Origin: Clostridia bacterium
Lineage (GTDB): Bacteria; Bacillota; Clostridia; Clostridiales; Clostridiaceae
DNA length: 35,665 nt
Direction of reading: 5' to 3'
Assembly: GCA_012523855.1 (NCBI GenBank)
Contig: JAAYTB010000022.1
Location: forward strand, 1-35,665
Positions 1 through 9,096 of the stretch are shown here, piece after piece. Each line of letters opens with the position of its first letter. The stretch's first letter is position 1. The position numbers were made by a program, and so were the translations under genes. The notes beneath the pieces are model-generated. The model had not been told where the DNA came from. It saw only the letters and a list, made by a program, of their open reading frames with translations, and did no database searches.

Positions 1-31
1 CATTAAAGATATCATATAATCCATAGAAGTA

Positions 32-946
32 TTAATCTTCTCCAACTATTCTAACTTCAGTATGAAGCTCTACTCCAAATTTTTCATGAACGGTATTCTG
101 TACATGTTTAATTAAAGCCAGTATGTCTTTTGCTGTAGCGTTGCCTGCGTTTATTATGAATCCGGAATGCTTGGCGGAAACTTGTGCTCCTCCTATAGAC
201 ACTCCTTTTAAGTTTGAATCCTCAATGAGTTTCCCTGCGAAGTGTCCTACTGGACGCTTGAAGGTACTACCAGCTGAAGGATATTCTAAGGGTTGCTTAT
301 CTTTCCTTCTGAACTGTAATTCATCGATTTTGGATTTGATTGCATCGTAATCGCCAACTTTTAGTTTAAAGGTAGCTTCCAATACAACATAACCTTCCAT
401 TAAGATAACGCTATTTCTATAACTAAGCTTTAATTCTTCTGCAGCTAGTCGCTTTATATTTCCTTCCTTGTCTAGCACCAGTGTGCTTTCGATAACGTCC
501 TTAATCTCTCCTATGTAAGCACCAGCGTTCATAGACACCGCTCCGCCTACACAACCAGGAATTCCACACGCAAACTCAAAGCCAGTAAGGCTATTATTTA
601 GAGCTGCATCGGATACGTCAGAAAGAAGAGCGCCGCTTTGAGCAACTATTTTGTTGTCCGTAACCTCTATAATGTTTAATGGAGAAAGCTTAATTACAAC
701 CCCTCTGATACCTCCATCTTTCACTAAAAGATTGGAGCCATTTCCCATTATATAATATGGTGTGTTATGTTTATTGCATATCTTGATTAATTCCTGAACA
801 TCTGTGTAATTTCTAGGCAATACTAGTATATCTACAGGACCTCCAACTTTGAAGGAAACATGATTACACATTGGTTCATTTAAAAGTACGTTATCTTCTC
901 CAACAATTGCTTTGAATTCTTCTGCCACAAACAAATAATTTTTCAT
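32..946 (-). CDS. murB: UDP-N-acetylenolpyruvoylglucosamine reductase MurB
   Basis: MurB is a cytoplasmic FAD enzyme that reduces UDP-GlcNAc-enolpyruvate to UDP-MurNAc with NADPH, the second committed step of peptidoglycan precursor synthesis. The 304-residue product has the usual length. Visible signatures are the FAD-binding GNGSNLLV near residue 68, [17 protein letters not shown] near 128-143, the YRNS arginine segment near 176, GSTFKRP near 227-233 carrying the serine proton donor, and AKHSGFIIN near 258. The absence of the longer insert of the E. coli enzyme suits the type II enzymes of Firmicutes. The ATG at 946 is preceded by AGGGGAAG. It is the last gene of the - strand series, 100 bases after uvrC, and seems to have its own promoter. 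Identification is secure. Confidence 0.97.
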   Translation of the reverse strand: MKNYLFVAEEFKAIVGEDNVLLNEPMCNHVSFKVGGPVDILVLPRNYTDVQELIKICNKHNTPYYIMGNGSNLLVKDGGIRGVVIKLSPLNIIEVTDNKIVAQSGALLSDVSDAALNNSLTGFEFACGIPGCVGGAVSMNAGAYIGEIKDVIESTLVLDKEGNIKRLAAEELKLSYRNSVILMEGYVVLEATFKLKVGDYDAIKSKIDELQFRRKDKQPLEYPSAGSTFKRPVGHFAGKLIEDSNLKGVSIGGAQVSAKHSGFIINAGNATAKDILALIKHVQNTVHEKFGVELHTEVRIVGED

Positions 947-994
947 TCTTCTTCCCCTAACTAATTTGTAAAATTATACAAGCTTATCACAAAT

Positions 995-1023
995 AATATA
1001 CATAAATACTGACCTTTCATCAA
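995..1023 (-). promoter_or_regulatory. Candidate sigma-A promoter of murB
   Basis: On the - strand TTGATG (1018-1023) is separated by 17 bases from TATATT (995-1000), about 50 bases before the murB start. A second TATAAT lies closer to the gene without a good -35. No terminator hairpin follows uvrC, so murB may also be read from upstream. Confidence 0.45.
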
Positions 1024-1046
1024 GTGTAATTTTATACAAATTTAAA

Positions 1047-2915
1047 TTATTTTTTTTTAGACGAAAAAAAACTTAGTATACTATCTGCAACTTTTTTATT
1101 TATTGAAGGTGTCTGTAATAATTCTTCCAAAGTAGCCTTTTTAATATTGTCTACAGAACCAAAATGCCTTAAAAGTTCTTTTTTTCTCTTTTCACCTACG
1201 TTAGGAATCTCATCTAACACAGAATGAAACATTCTTTTATCCCTTAAAGTTCTATGATAGGAAATAGCAAAACGGTGTACTTCATCTTGAATTCTTGTTA
1301 TCAGTTGCATAACATTAGATCTTGCCTTAATAGGTAACTCAATATTATTATATATTAATCCCCGTGAATTGTGACGGTCATCCTTTACCATACCAGCCAC
1401 AGGAATATTTATTCCCAGTTCTTCTAGGACCTCTAAAGCCACTCTTACCTGTCCCTTGCCACCATCCATCAAGATTAGATCAGGGAAAACAGAGAACTTA
1501 CCATGACTAAATTCCAGCTTTCTCTCCTGGATACTTTTTATTTCCTCCAAGCCATGCCTAAATCTTCTTTGAAGTATCTCCCTCATACTGTCATAATCAT
1601 TAGCTCCCACTACGGTCTTTATTTTAAACCTTCGGTAATCCCCATTTTTAGGTTTGCCATTTTCAAAAACCACCATGCTTCCTACAGAATCAAAGCCTTG
1701 AATATTAGAAATATCGTAAGCTTCTATTCTATGAGGTAGATCCTCTAAATCTAGTAAGTTAGCTAAATCAGTGAGGACCGTCCCCTGTAATTCTTTATCT
1801 TTTAGGAGTTTAAGCTTGAATTGCTCTAGGGTGTTTTGAGCATTTTTTTGAACAAGGTTCAAAAACTTAAGCTTATCTCCTCGTTTTGGTATCTTTAATT
1901 GGACCTTGCTACCTTTTTTTGTAGATAACCATTCCTCTATAAGTTCATGGTCCTCCACATCAGGCGCGTATATATGAGGGGGTATAAAAGGGGTTCCTCC
2001 GTAGAATTCCTTTATGACTTGAGCAATTATAAAGCCAACACTTTCGTCGGCAGTGTCTTCTAAAATAAAGTGCTCTCGACCAAGGACCTTGCCCTGCCTT
2101 ACTAAAAACACTTGAGCGCAGGTGTCCTTTTCGTCGCTGTAAATATGAATATAATCCTCATCCTCAAAGCTACCGGTGATTATTTTCTGTCTTTCCTGAA
2201 TTTTTGTTACAGCATTAATTTTATCCCTTAAGACTCCAGCTTTTTCGAATTCTAAATTCTCAGCTACAGTTTCCATTTCCTCTTTTAGCCCTTTTATAAT
2301 TTCAGGAGATCTTCCTGAAAGGAGCTTGATTACATCATGAACTATTTTAGCATAATCCTCTTTAGAAATAAGGCCAGCGCAGGGCGCCTTACAAATATCG
2401 ATGTGATAATTAAGGCAAGGTCGTGTAACCTCGCCATTTTCAACGATATTTCTTTTGCAATTTCGTAAAGGGAATATCTTTCTAATAAGTTCTAATGTTT
2501 CATAAACTACAGAAACATCGGTATAAGGTCCAAAGTACTTATTGCCATCTTTCAAATAGTTTCTGCTAATAAAAATTCTGGGGAAATCCTCATTAGTAGT
2601 AACCTTAATAAAGGGATAATGCTTGTCATCTTTAAGCAAGATATTGTATCTTGGCCTATACTTTTTTATAAGGTTACACTCTAAAATAAGGGCTTCACTT
2701 TCTGAATCTGTAATAATATACTCAAATTCAGCGATATTTTTAACCATAGCTTTAACTTTGGCCCCATGGCTTGCGGATTTTTGAAAGTATTGTCTAACTC
2801 TATTTTTTAAGTTCTTAGCCTTACCTACATAGATAATCTCGCCAAGATTATTCTTCATTAAATACACTCCCGGCTTATCAGGGAGCATTTTTAATTGATA
2901 TTCAAAATCAAACAT
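1047..2915 (-). CDS. uvrC: UvrABC system endonuclease subunit UvrC
   Basis: UvrC makes both incisions in nucleotide excision repair after UvrB has been loaded at a lesion. The protein shows an N-terminal GIY-YIG nuclease domain (PGVYLMKN, EIIYVGKAKNLKNRV), a cysteine cluster around CKRNIVENGEVTRPCLNYHIDIC, a UVR domain (LEEMET..LEFEKAGVLRDKI), the RNase H-like 5' nuclease domain (EAYDISNIQG, LMDGGKGQV, ISYHR) and C-terminal helix-hairpin-helix repeats (IPNVGEKRKKELLRHFGS). The reading frame opens at 2945, but GGATGTGAT lies just before the ATG at 2915, giving a 622-residue protein that begins MFDFEYQLK like its family, so 2915 is preferred. It follows the PBP gene by about 70 bases and looks cotranscribed with the FHA-SEDS-PBP genes. 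A GGGGACGGTCC repeat-like segment lies inside the gene near 1778. Confidence 0.97.
   Translation of the reverse strand: MFDFEYQLKMLPDKPGVYLMKNNLGEIIYVGKAKNLKNRVRQYFQKSASHGAKVKAMVKNIAEFEYIITDSESEALILECNLIKKYRPRYNILLKDDKHYPFIKVTTNEDFPRIFISRNYLKDGNKYFGPYTDVSVVYETLELIRKIFPLRNCKRNIVENGEVTRPCLNYHIDICKAPCAGLISKEDYAKIVHDVIKLLSGRSPEIIKGLKEEMETVAENLEFEKAGVLRDKINAVTKIQERQKIITGSFEDEDYIHIYSDEKDTCAQVFLVRQGKVLGREHFILEDTADESVGFIIAQVIKEFYGGTPFIPPHIYAPDVEDHELIEEWLSTKKGSKVQLKIPKRGDKLKFLNLVQKNAQNTLEQFKLKLLKDKELQGTVLTDLANLLDLEDLPHRIEAYDISNIQGFDSVGSMVVFENGKPKNGDYRRFKIKTVVGANDYDSMREILQRRFRHGLEEIKSIQERKLEFSHGKFSVFPDLILMDGGKGQVRVALEVLEELGINIPVAGMVKDDRHNSRGLIYNNIELPIKARSNVMQLITRIQDEVHRFAISYHRTLRDKRMFHSVLDEIPNVGEKRKKELLRHFGSVDNIKKATLEELLQTPSINKKVADSILSFFSSKKK
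1769..1787 (-). repeat. GGGGACGGTCC repeat-like motif inside uvrC
   Basis: The - strand reads CAGGGGACGGTCCTCACTG, an imperfect palindrome that closely resembles the two GGGACGGTTC motifs at 31701-31746. It encodes residues within QGTVLTDL, at the junction before the RNase H-like domain, where related UvrC proteins are variable. The reading frame is kept. It may be a remnant of a dispersed repeat or chance. Confidence 0.35.
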
Positions 2916-2981
2916 TTTATCACATCCCATATACGACATATGCATTTTTCTTTTGTAAACTCACAAGCTTTCTTCACAAGC

Positions 2982-4415
2982 TTACTTCAAAGCTGCTTGG
3001 AAAACCTTCGAAGCTATTTCTGCAGCATATCCTCCACCAGCGCCACCTTCTTCAACAATAACAGCTATAGCTATTTGTGGATTATCCTGTGGTGCAAAGC
3101 CGATAAACCAAGAATGTGCTTTTGCCTCCTTAGTTAAGCTTCGAGCATGATCTGCAGTTCCGGTCTTACCACATACCTCTATACCTTTAACTGACGCTTT
3201 TTTTCCTGTTCCATCAGTAACTACTAATCTCATATAATCAGTTAATTTATTAGCAATATTCCCTGAAGTAACCCTTGCCAATTCTTCATCAGCTATGATT
3301 TTTAAGGTTTCACCTTCACTATTCATTATTTCACTAACAAGCTTTGGTTTCATCAATATACCATCATTAGCAATAGTAGAAGCCACTAAAGCCATTTGCA
3401 TTGGTGTAGCCTGAATTTCACTTTGTCCTATACCACTTTGAGCTATATTACTACGGTTGGAAAATGGTATCTCTGGGAAATTACTTGGGCTAATATAAAA
3501 GCCTTCTGTATCTATTTCCTTATTAAAATAGAACTTCTCCGCTGTATTTTTTAATTTTTTATTTGTCAATTCCATAGCTAAATTACCGAAATATACATTA
3601 CTAGACTTAACAAATGCTTTTTTAAGATCGATTTTTCCCCAAGCTGTACCTCCAGAGTTGCTCAAGGTATAATTAGTCCCTTCAAAAGTTAGCTTGCCCT
3701 TATCGTTAAACTTTTTATCTTCAATATCCGCCATATTTTCCAATCCAGAAACTGTAGTTACAACTTTAAAGGTTGATCCTGGAGGATACTTACCTGAAAG
3801 GGCTCTGTTTATTAAGGGCTTATTAGGATTATTTATAATGGCCTCCCATGATTTTTCTAGATCATTGGCATCATAGGAAGGTGTGGATGCTAAGACTAAA
3901 ATCTCTCCATTTTTAGGATTTATAGCCACCACCGCCCCATTAAGACCTGTACTTTTAAGTTGATTATAAGCCACCTTCTGCAATTCAGAATCTATAGTTA
4001 GCTTAATACTGTTACCAATCTGGTTTTCTAACTTCTTTGGGTCCTTAAATCTATCAAAAAAGGAGAACTCACTACCGGCCATTAAGTCTTTATCGTAGCT
4101 GTCCTCTAAGCCAGAACGTCCATAAGTTTTAGAATTGTATCCTATTATATGGGTAAAAGCTGTTCCTCCTATATATTCTCTTGTTTGGCTTGACTTTCCA
4201 GTCTTTTCGCTCTTTGTAAGAGGATTACCATCTCTATCATAGATTGTACCTCTTAAAACTGCGTTTCTTTTTGCCGCTAATCTTTGATTTCTAGGATTAT
4301 AAGCTACCTCTTCACCTCTTACTATAACAAAATAACTAAAATAAGAAATTAATGCTACAAACAAAAGCAAAAAGATAATTAACACCTTTTTTATATTTAA
4401 TGTTAAATCTTCCAT
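2982..4415 (-). CDS. pbpA: Monofunctional penicillin-binding protein transpeptidase (PbpA type)
   Basis: This is a membrane-anchored D,D-transpeptidase that cross-links peptidoglycan, the expected partner of the SEDS polymerase encoded just upstream. It has one N-terminal membrane anchor (residues about 9-32) followed by an extracytoplasmic protein. The three active-site motifs are all present: STFK with nucleophile Ser214 and Lys217, SSN at 271-273, and KTG at 417-419. At 477 residues it is short and lacks a large N-terminal dimerisation domain, as do the PbpA proteins paired with RodA in Actinobacteria. The ATG follows AAAGGAGGTG. It lies 36 bases after the SEDS gene in the order FHA, SEDS, PBP, uvrC. 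Elongation or spore-related use cannot be separated from sequence alone. Confidence 0.93.
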   Translation of the reverse strand: MEDLTLNIKKVLIIFLLLFVALISYFSYFVIVRGEEVAYNPRNQRLAAKRNAVLRGTIYDRDGNPLTKSEKTGKSSQTREYIGGTAFTHIIGYNSKTYGRSGLEDSYDKDLMAGSEFSFFDRFKDPKKLENQIGNSIKLTIDSELQKVAYNQLKSTGLNGAVVAINPKNGEILVLASTPSYDANDLEKSWEAIINNPNKPLINRALSGKYPPGSTFKVVTTVSGLENMADIEDKKFNDKGKLTFEGTNYTLSNSGGTAWGKIDLKKAFVKSSNVYFGNLAMELTNKKLKNTAEKFYFNKEIDTEGFYISPSNFPEIPFSNRSNIAQSGIGQSEIQATPMQMALVASTIANDGILMKPKLVSEIMNSEGETLKIIADEELARVTSGNIANKLTDYMRLVVTDGTGKKASVKGIEVCGKTGTADHARSLTKEAKAHSWFIGFAPQDNPQIAIAVIVEEGGAGGGYAAEIASKVFQAALK

Positions 4416-4451
4416 AGGGCACCTCCTTTAGATTCTTCTCTTTCATCCCAG

Positions 4452-5651
4452 CTAGGCATCTTCAGAAATTTTTTGTATAATACCAAGGGCGAAGAAGGCT
4501 GTCAGCATGGAAGTTCCTCCATAACTAATAATAGGTAGAGTAATACCTGTTAAAGGTATTGCCCCTATAACACCGCCTATAATAACTAATACCTGACAAG
4601 CAATCATGGTGCTATAGCCTACAGCTAGTAGCTGAGAAAACCTGTCCTCTACAAAAATCGCTGCCCTCATGCATCGATAGAATAATAAGAAATATAAAAT
4701 TAATATACCGAAACCAGCAATTATACCTAATTCTTCTACAATAACAGAAAAAATAAAGTCGCTTTCGTTTACTGGTATTAATTGAGGATACCCTAAACCA
4801 ATTCCACTGCCCATAAATCCCCCAGATGCTATAGCCATTAAGGATTGAGCCACCTGATATCCAACCCCTTCAAAATCTGCCCATGGATCTAACCAAACAT
4901 TAACTCTTACCCTTACATGGCCAAATAATTTGTAACTAATAACTGCTCCAACAGCTAGTAGCAAGAAACAGCCAACTACATACTTTGAATTAGAGGTTAC
5001 TATATAAAGCATTGTAATAGCAATTCCAAAAAATAGCAAGGCAGAACCTAAGTCTGTTTGAAGTACCATGAAGAGTAAACTTATCATAACAACCACAGCT
5101 GGCTGTATAAGATCCACGAATTTCCTGTAATTCTTCAGAGCAGAAGCTAAATAGGCACAAAGAAAGATCTTACCAAACTCTGAAGGTTGAAAGCCCACAG
5201 GACCTATAGAAACCCAGTTTCGTGCTCCCCCACGCTCTACGCCAATAAAAGTGGCCATTCCCATAAAAACCAAGGTCAAAATCATATAAAAGTACTTATA
5301 TCTAGCAAAAGTTTTTAAGTCTGGTAAGAGTACCACTAAAGCAATAAAACCTGTCATTCCTAAGGTATACCACACTACTTGTTTTATGGCTATTGAAGTA
5401 TCTATTCTGTACAGAGTAGCTATACCAATAACCGCAAAGACTGCAGTAAACATGATAATAAACTTATCGCCGTCAGGAAAAAATTTTCTAATAATAATGT
5501 AGCCATAAGTAAAAAGCAAGCAAATAATTACGGCCATAACAATAGCACCTTTATCATAAGGATCCTTCAACAAAAATAAACTTCCAAACATTGCAAAACA
5601 CAATGCATAGGTTGCTAGTAGAAGTCTGCTCTCCCACCTTTTTCCCTTCAT
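4452..5651 (-). CDS. SEDS family peptidoglycan glycosyltransferase (FtsW/RodA/SpoVE)
   Basis: SEDS proteins polymerise glycan strands from lipid II and act with a cognate class B PBP. The 399-residue product is almost wholly hydrophobic, with about ten membrane segments. It carries family signatures: GARNWVSIGPVGFQPSEFGK near residues 141-160, the LDPWAD..GVGYQVAQSLMAI segment in the long extracytoplasmic loop near 254-275, GSGIGLG, SDFIFSVIVEELG near 298-310, and the C-terminal PLTGITLPIISYGGTSML near 367-384. It is flanked by an FHA protein and a PBP, an arrangement like the fhaB-rodA-pbpA region of Actinobacteria, so a RodA-like partner of the adjacent PBP is the natural reading. AGAAGGTGATGG precedes the ATG. 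FtsW, RodA and SpoVE cannot be separated confidently here. Confidence 0.93.
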   Translation of the reverse strand: MKGKRWESRLLLATYALCFAMFGSLFLLKDPYDKGAIVMAVIICLLFTYGYIIIRKFFPDGDKFIIMFTAVFAVIGIATLYRIDTSIAIKQVVWYTLGMTGFIALVVLLPDLKTFARYKYFYMILTLVFMGMATFIGVERGGARNWVSIGPVGFQPSEFGKIFLCAYLASALKNYRKFVDLIQPAVVVMISLLFMVLQTDLGSALLFFGIAITMLYIVTSNSKYVVGCFLLLAVGAVISYKLFGHVRVRVNVWLDPWADFEGVGYQVAQSLMAIASGGFMGSGIGLGYPQLIPVNESDFIFSVIVEELGIIAGFGILILYFLLFYRCMRAAIFVEDRFSQLLAVGYSTMIACQVLVIIGGVIGAIPLTGITLPIISYGGTSMLTAFFALGIIQKISEDA

Positions 5652-5700
5652 ACCATCACCTTCTTAGCAGTAAATTATTTTTCCTATGCCCTTAGACATT

Positions 5701-6135
5701 TTATCCTATTACTCTAAACCTAGTTGAGCCTATTCTTATTTCATCGCCTATTTCTAAAAGTACCCTACCTTCAACAAACTCATCATTAAGTAAAGTTCCA
5801 TTTGTACTATTTAGATCTTCAACGAAATACTCCGTATTTTTAGGATATACTTTTGCGTGATATCCTGAAGCATAGGGGTCAGTTAACATAACCAAATTAT
5901 CTTCTCTTCTACCTAAAGTTATTACCCTATTAATCGGAATTATACTTCCCTTTTTCAAATTACAGCCCTCTACTACAGTTAACACCTCTAGTCCTAAGGC
6001 CTTTTTCAATACTTTTTTCTTATCACCACTTTTAACATCCTTATACATTATTCTAAGAGCCATAAAAATTATAACATATATTATTGCAATAACTATTACT
6101 CCCAAAATAGGCTTAATTAAGTCTGCAAAATCCAT
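5701..6135 (-). CDS. Membrane-anchored FHA domain protein
   Basis: The product is a small phosphothreonine-binding protein. Residues about 8-30 form one membrane segment, a basic linker follows (YKDVKSGDKKKVLKKA), and residues about 55-144 form an FHA domain. Its binding motifs are visible: ITLGRRED, SGYHAKVY and LNSTNGT. The frame is open back to 6186, but that start would lie inside a hairpin. The ATG at 6135 is preceded by AGGTGAT at good spacing and gives a protein beginning MDFADLIKPILG, so it is chosen (144 residues). It is the first gene of the unit FHA - SEDS - PBP - uvrC. FHA domains read phosphorylation by Ser/Thr kinases such as PASTA kinases, but no kinase or phosphatase gene is in the window, so the partner is inferred to be elsewhere. 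Confidence 0.9.
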   Translation of the reverse strand: MDFADLIKPILGVIVIAIIYVIIFMALRIMYKDVKSGDKKKVLKKALGLEVLTVVEGCNLKKGSIIPINRVITLGRREDNLVMLTDPYASGYHAKVYPKNTEYFVEDLNSTNGTLLNDEFVEGRVLLEIGDEIRIGSTRFRVIG

Positions 6136-6167
6136 TTTAATATCACCTGCCATAATAAATATTTTAA

Positions 6168-6197
6168 AGACTAGCATTTTATACATTATGCTAGTCT
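6168..6197 (-). terminator. Hairpin after uvrA, likely terminator or attenuator
   Basis: A perfect 10-base stem (AGACTAGCAT / ATGCTAGTCT) with a 10-base loop starts 8 bases after the uvrA stop. On the - strand it is followed by TTAAAATATTT, a modest U-rich tail. It separates SOS-type uvrBA transcription from the FHA operon, perhaps incompletely. Confidence 0.6.
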
Positions 6198-6205
6198 AAA
6201 TTTAA

Positions 6206-9028
6206 TTATATCATTTTTTTTAAATATTGTCCTGTATATGATAATTTATTTCCACAAATTTCCTCAGGCGTCCCTTTAGCAATGACTTTACCACCCTTTG
6301 CGCCCCCTTCAGGACCTAAATCTATTATATAATCAACAGATTTAATAACATCAAGATTATGCTCAATTACGATAACAGTATTACCTGTATCTACTAATCT
6401 TTGCAAAATAGCTATTAACCTGTTCACATCATCAATATGAAGTCCTGTGGTAGGTTCATCTAAAATATAAAGGGTATTACCGGTACTTCTTCTAGATAGT
6501 TCGTAGGCCAATTTAATTCTTTGAGCTTCCCCACCAGAAAGCTGGGTGGAAGGCTGACCTAATCTGATATAACCTAGACCAACATCGTACAAAGTTTGAA
6601 GTTTATTCTTTATTCTTGGTAGATTTTCAAAGAACCTTAAAGCTTCTTCTACTGTCATATTAAGAATATCGGCAATATTTTTACCTTTGTATTTTACCTC
6701 TAAGGTTTCCCTGTTGTATCTTTTACCCTTACAGACCTCACAAGGGACATAAACATCAGAAAGAAACTGCATTTCAATCTTTATTATACCATCACCGCTA
6801 CAAGCCTCGCAACGTCCACCTTTTACATTGAAACTAAATCTCCCTGGCTTATAACCTCTCATCTTTGCATCGTTGGTATCTGCAAATAATGCTCTAATTA
6901 TGTCAAAAACACCGGTATAGGTAGCAGGATTAGAACGAGGAGTTCTTCCTATAGGACTCTGGTCAATATCAATAACCTTATCAATATGCTCAATGCCTCT
7001 TATCTCCTTATGGGCACCAGGATATCTTCTGGCTCTATTAACTGCCCTATGCAGTGCCTTAAATAAAATTTCATTAACAAGGGTACTCTTACCTGAACCT
7101 GAAACTCCAGTAACAGCAGTTAATACTCCTAAAGGAAATTCTACATTTATATTTTTCAGATTATTTTCCCTAGCCCCTATTACCTTAATCCAATTGCCAT
7201 TACCCTTTCTTCTTTCCTTTGGTACTATAACTTCTTTCTTGCCACATAAATATTGTCCTGTAATAGAATTCTCTACAGCCTTAATTTCCTCCAAAGTTCC
7301 TGCAGCCACAACCTCACCACCATGCTCTCCAGCTCCAGGTCCAATATCAACAATGTAATCTGCTTCTCTTATAGTATCCTCGTCATGCTCTACTACAACT
7401 AAGGTATTTCCTAAATCTCTAAGATTTTTCAAGGCTTCGATCAGCCTATCATTATCCCTCTGGTGAAGACCTATGCTTGGTTCATCTAAGATATAAAGAA
7501 CTCCTGTTAAGGAAGATCCAATCTGTGTAGCCAATCTAATTCTTTGGGCCTCTCCACCAGACAAGGTTCCTGCACTTCTAGCCATAGAAAGATAGTCCAA
7601 GCCTACCTTTTCTAAAAAGCCAAGCCTATTGGTAATCTCTTTTACTATCTGTCCACTTATAATCTTATCCTTTTCAGATAATTCTAAGCTCTTAATAAAC
7701 TTCAATTCATCACTGATAGATAGTTTACAAAAGTCAGCTATATTTTTGTTACCTACAGTAACAGCTAGAACTTCAGGCTTTAATCTGTCACCCTTGCACT
7801 TAGGACATGGATTATCACTCATAAACTGTTCAATTTCAGACTTAATAAGGTCAGAATTTGTCTCCATATACCTTCTTTTTAATATATTTACTTCTCCCTC
7901 ATAATTATGATAAAACTGTCCGGAAGAAAACTCTTTGTCATAATGTACAAGAACCTTTTCACCTTGTGTACCATACAATAGAATGTCTACAACCTCATCT
8001 GACAGCTCATTTATAGGAGTATCTAAAGAAAAGTTATACTTTTTACTCAACGCTGTCATTACGCTGTAACTCCAGGAGTCTTCCTTCAATCTTCCGCTAC
8101 TCCAATGGGCAAAGGCCCCTCCATTAATGCTCTTGCTTCTATCAGGTATCACAAGATTTTCATCAATCTCTAATAAAGTACCTAAACCATCGCAACGATC
8201 ACACTTACCAAAGGGTGAGTTAAAGGAAAAGGTTCTAGGTGATAAATCCTCAACGCTGATTCCACAGTCAATACAGGCAAACTTCTCACTAAAAAGTATA
8301 TCTTCCCCATCGATAACATTAACAACTACTACACCCTCTGCTAACTTTAAAGCTGTTTCCAAAGAATCTGCCAACCTGCCATGAATATCAGCTTTAACAA
8401 TTAATCTATCTACAACAGCTTCTATAGTATGCTTCTTATTCTTCTCCAGAACTACCTCATCTTCTGTTAAATCATACAAGTCACCATCAATTCTAGCCCT
8501 TACAAAACCTTTTTTCTTGATGGTTTCTAATACCTTCTCATGCTGTCCTTTCCTACCTTTAACAATAGGAGCTATAATTTGAATTTTAGTCCTCTCTGGC
8601 AAATCCATAATAAGGTCCACCATTTGATCTATGGTTTGCTGACTAATTTTCTTACTACACTTTGGACAATGAGGCACACCAATTCTAGCATAAAGCAATC
8701 TCAAATAGTCATATATTTCTGTCACAGTACCAACAGTAGAACGGGGGTTTTTACTAGTAGTCTTTTGATCTATGGATATGGCCGGAGATAGGCCTTCTAT
8801 ATAGTCTACATCTGGCTTGTTCATCTGTCCTAGAAACATTCTGGCGTAGGCAGATAAAGATTCTACATAACGCCTCTGTCCCTCTGCATACAAGGTATCA
8901 AAAGCCAAGGAAGACTTACCTGAACCGGACAGTCCCGTAAAAACCACCAACCTTTCTCTTGGTATCTCCAAATCCACATTTTTCAAATTATTCACTCTAG
9001 CGCCCTTAATCTTTATTTTATCTTGCAT
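6206..9028 (-). CDS. uvrA: Excinuclease ABC subunit A (UvrA)
   Basis: UvrA is the damage-sensing ATPase of nucleotide excision repair; a UvrA dimer finds lesions and loads UvrB. The protein (940 residues from the chosen start) has two ABC ATPase modules. The first has Walker [10 protein letters not shown] near residue 32-40, a zinc module with CPKC, and signature [12 protein letters not shown]. The second has GVSGSGKST, the second zinc module (CEAC...CEVC) and [15 protein letters not shown] followed by [10 protein letters not shown]. Length is typical. The frame opens at a TTG at 9037, but AGAGG at correct spacing and the family N-terminus point to the ATG at 9028. It follows uvrB by 68 bases with no terminator between, so the two are probably one SOS-regulated transcript. 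Confidence 0.98.
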   Translation of the reverse strand: MQDKIKIKGARVNNLKNVDLEIPRERLVVFTGLSGSGKSSLAFDTLYAEGQRRYVESLSAYARMFLGQMNKPDVDYIEGLSPAISIDQKTTSKNPRSTVGTVTEIYDYLRLLYARIGVPHCPKCSKKISQQTIDQMVDLIMDLPERTKIQIIAPIVKGRKGQHEKVLETIKKKGFVRARIDGDLYDLTEDEVVLEKNKKHTIEAVVDRLIVKADIHGRLADSLETALKLAEGVVVVNVIDGEDILFSEKFACIDCGISVEDLSPRTFSFNSPFGKCDRCDGLGTLLEIDENLVIPDRSKSINGGAFAHWSSGRLKEDSWSYSVMTALSKKYNFSLDTPINELSDEVVDILLYGTQGEKVLVHYDKEFSSGQFYHNYEGEVNILKRRYMETNSDLIKSEIEQFMSDNPCPKCKGDRLKPEVLAVTVGNKNIADFCKLSISDELKFIKSLELSEKDKIISGQIVKEITNRLGFLEKVGLDYLSMARSAGTLSGGEAQRIRLATQIGSSLTGVLYILDEPSIGLHQRDNDRLIEALKNLRDLGNTLVVVEHDEDTIREADYIVDIGPGAGEHGGEVVAAGTLEEIKAVENSITGQYLCGKKEVIVPKERRKGNGNWIKVIGARENNLKNINVEFPLGVLTAVTGVSGSGKSTLVNEILFKALHRAVNRARRYPGAHKEIRGIEHIDKVIDIDQSPIGRTPRSNPATYTGVFDIIRALFADTNDAKMRGYKPGRFSFNVKGGRCEACSGDGIIKIEMQFLSDVYVPCEVCKGKRYNRETLEVKYKGKNIADILNMTVEEALRFFENLPRIKNKLQTLYDVGLGYIRLGQPSTQLSGGEAQRIKLAYELSRRSTGNTLYILDEPTTGLHIDDVNRLIAILQRLVDTGNTVIVIEHNLDVIKSVDYIIDLGPEGGAKGGKVIAKGTPEEICGNKLSYTGQYLKKMI

Positions 9029-9096
9029 GTATCTCAACCTCTACTCTCTATGATTTAGACTAAACTTTTATTCCACATATTAAATAAAATCTTACC

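Noticed and set aside
6136-6186. Upstream start for the FHA protein adding 17 residues
   Set aside because: The extra codons lie in the uvrA hairpin and have no ribosome binding site, while the ATG at 6135 has AGGTGAT at good spacing.
6993-7358. 121-codon + strand frame inside uvrA
   Set aside because: It is antisense to the conserved second ATPase module of UvrA, has no ribosome site and no recognisable product.
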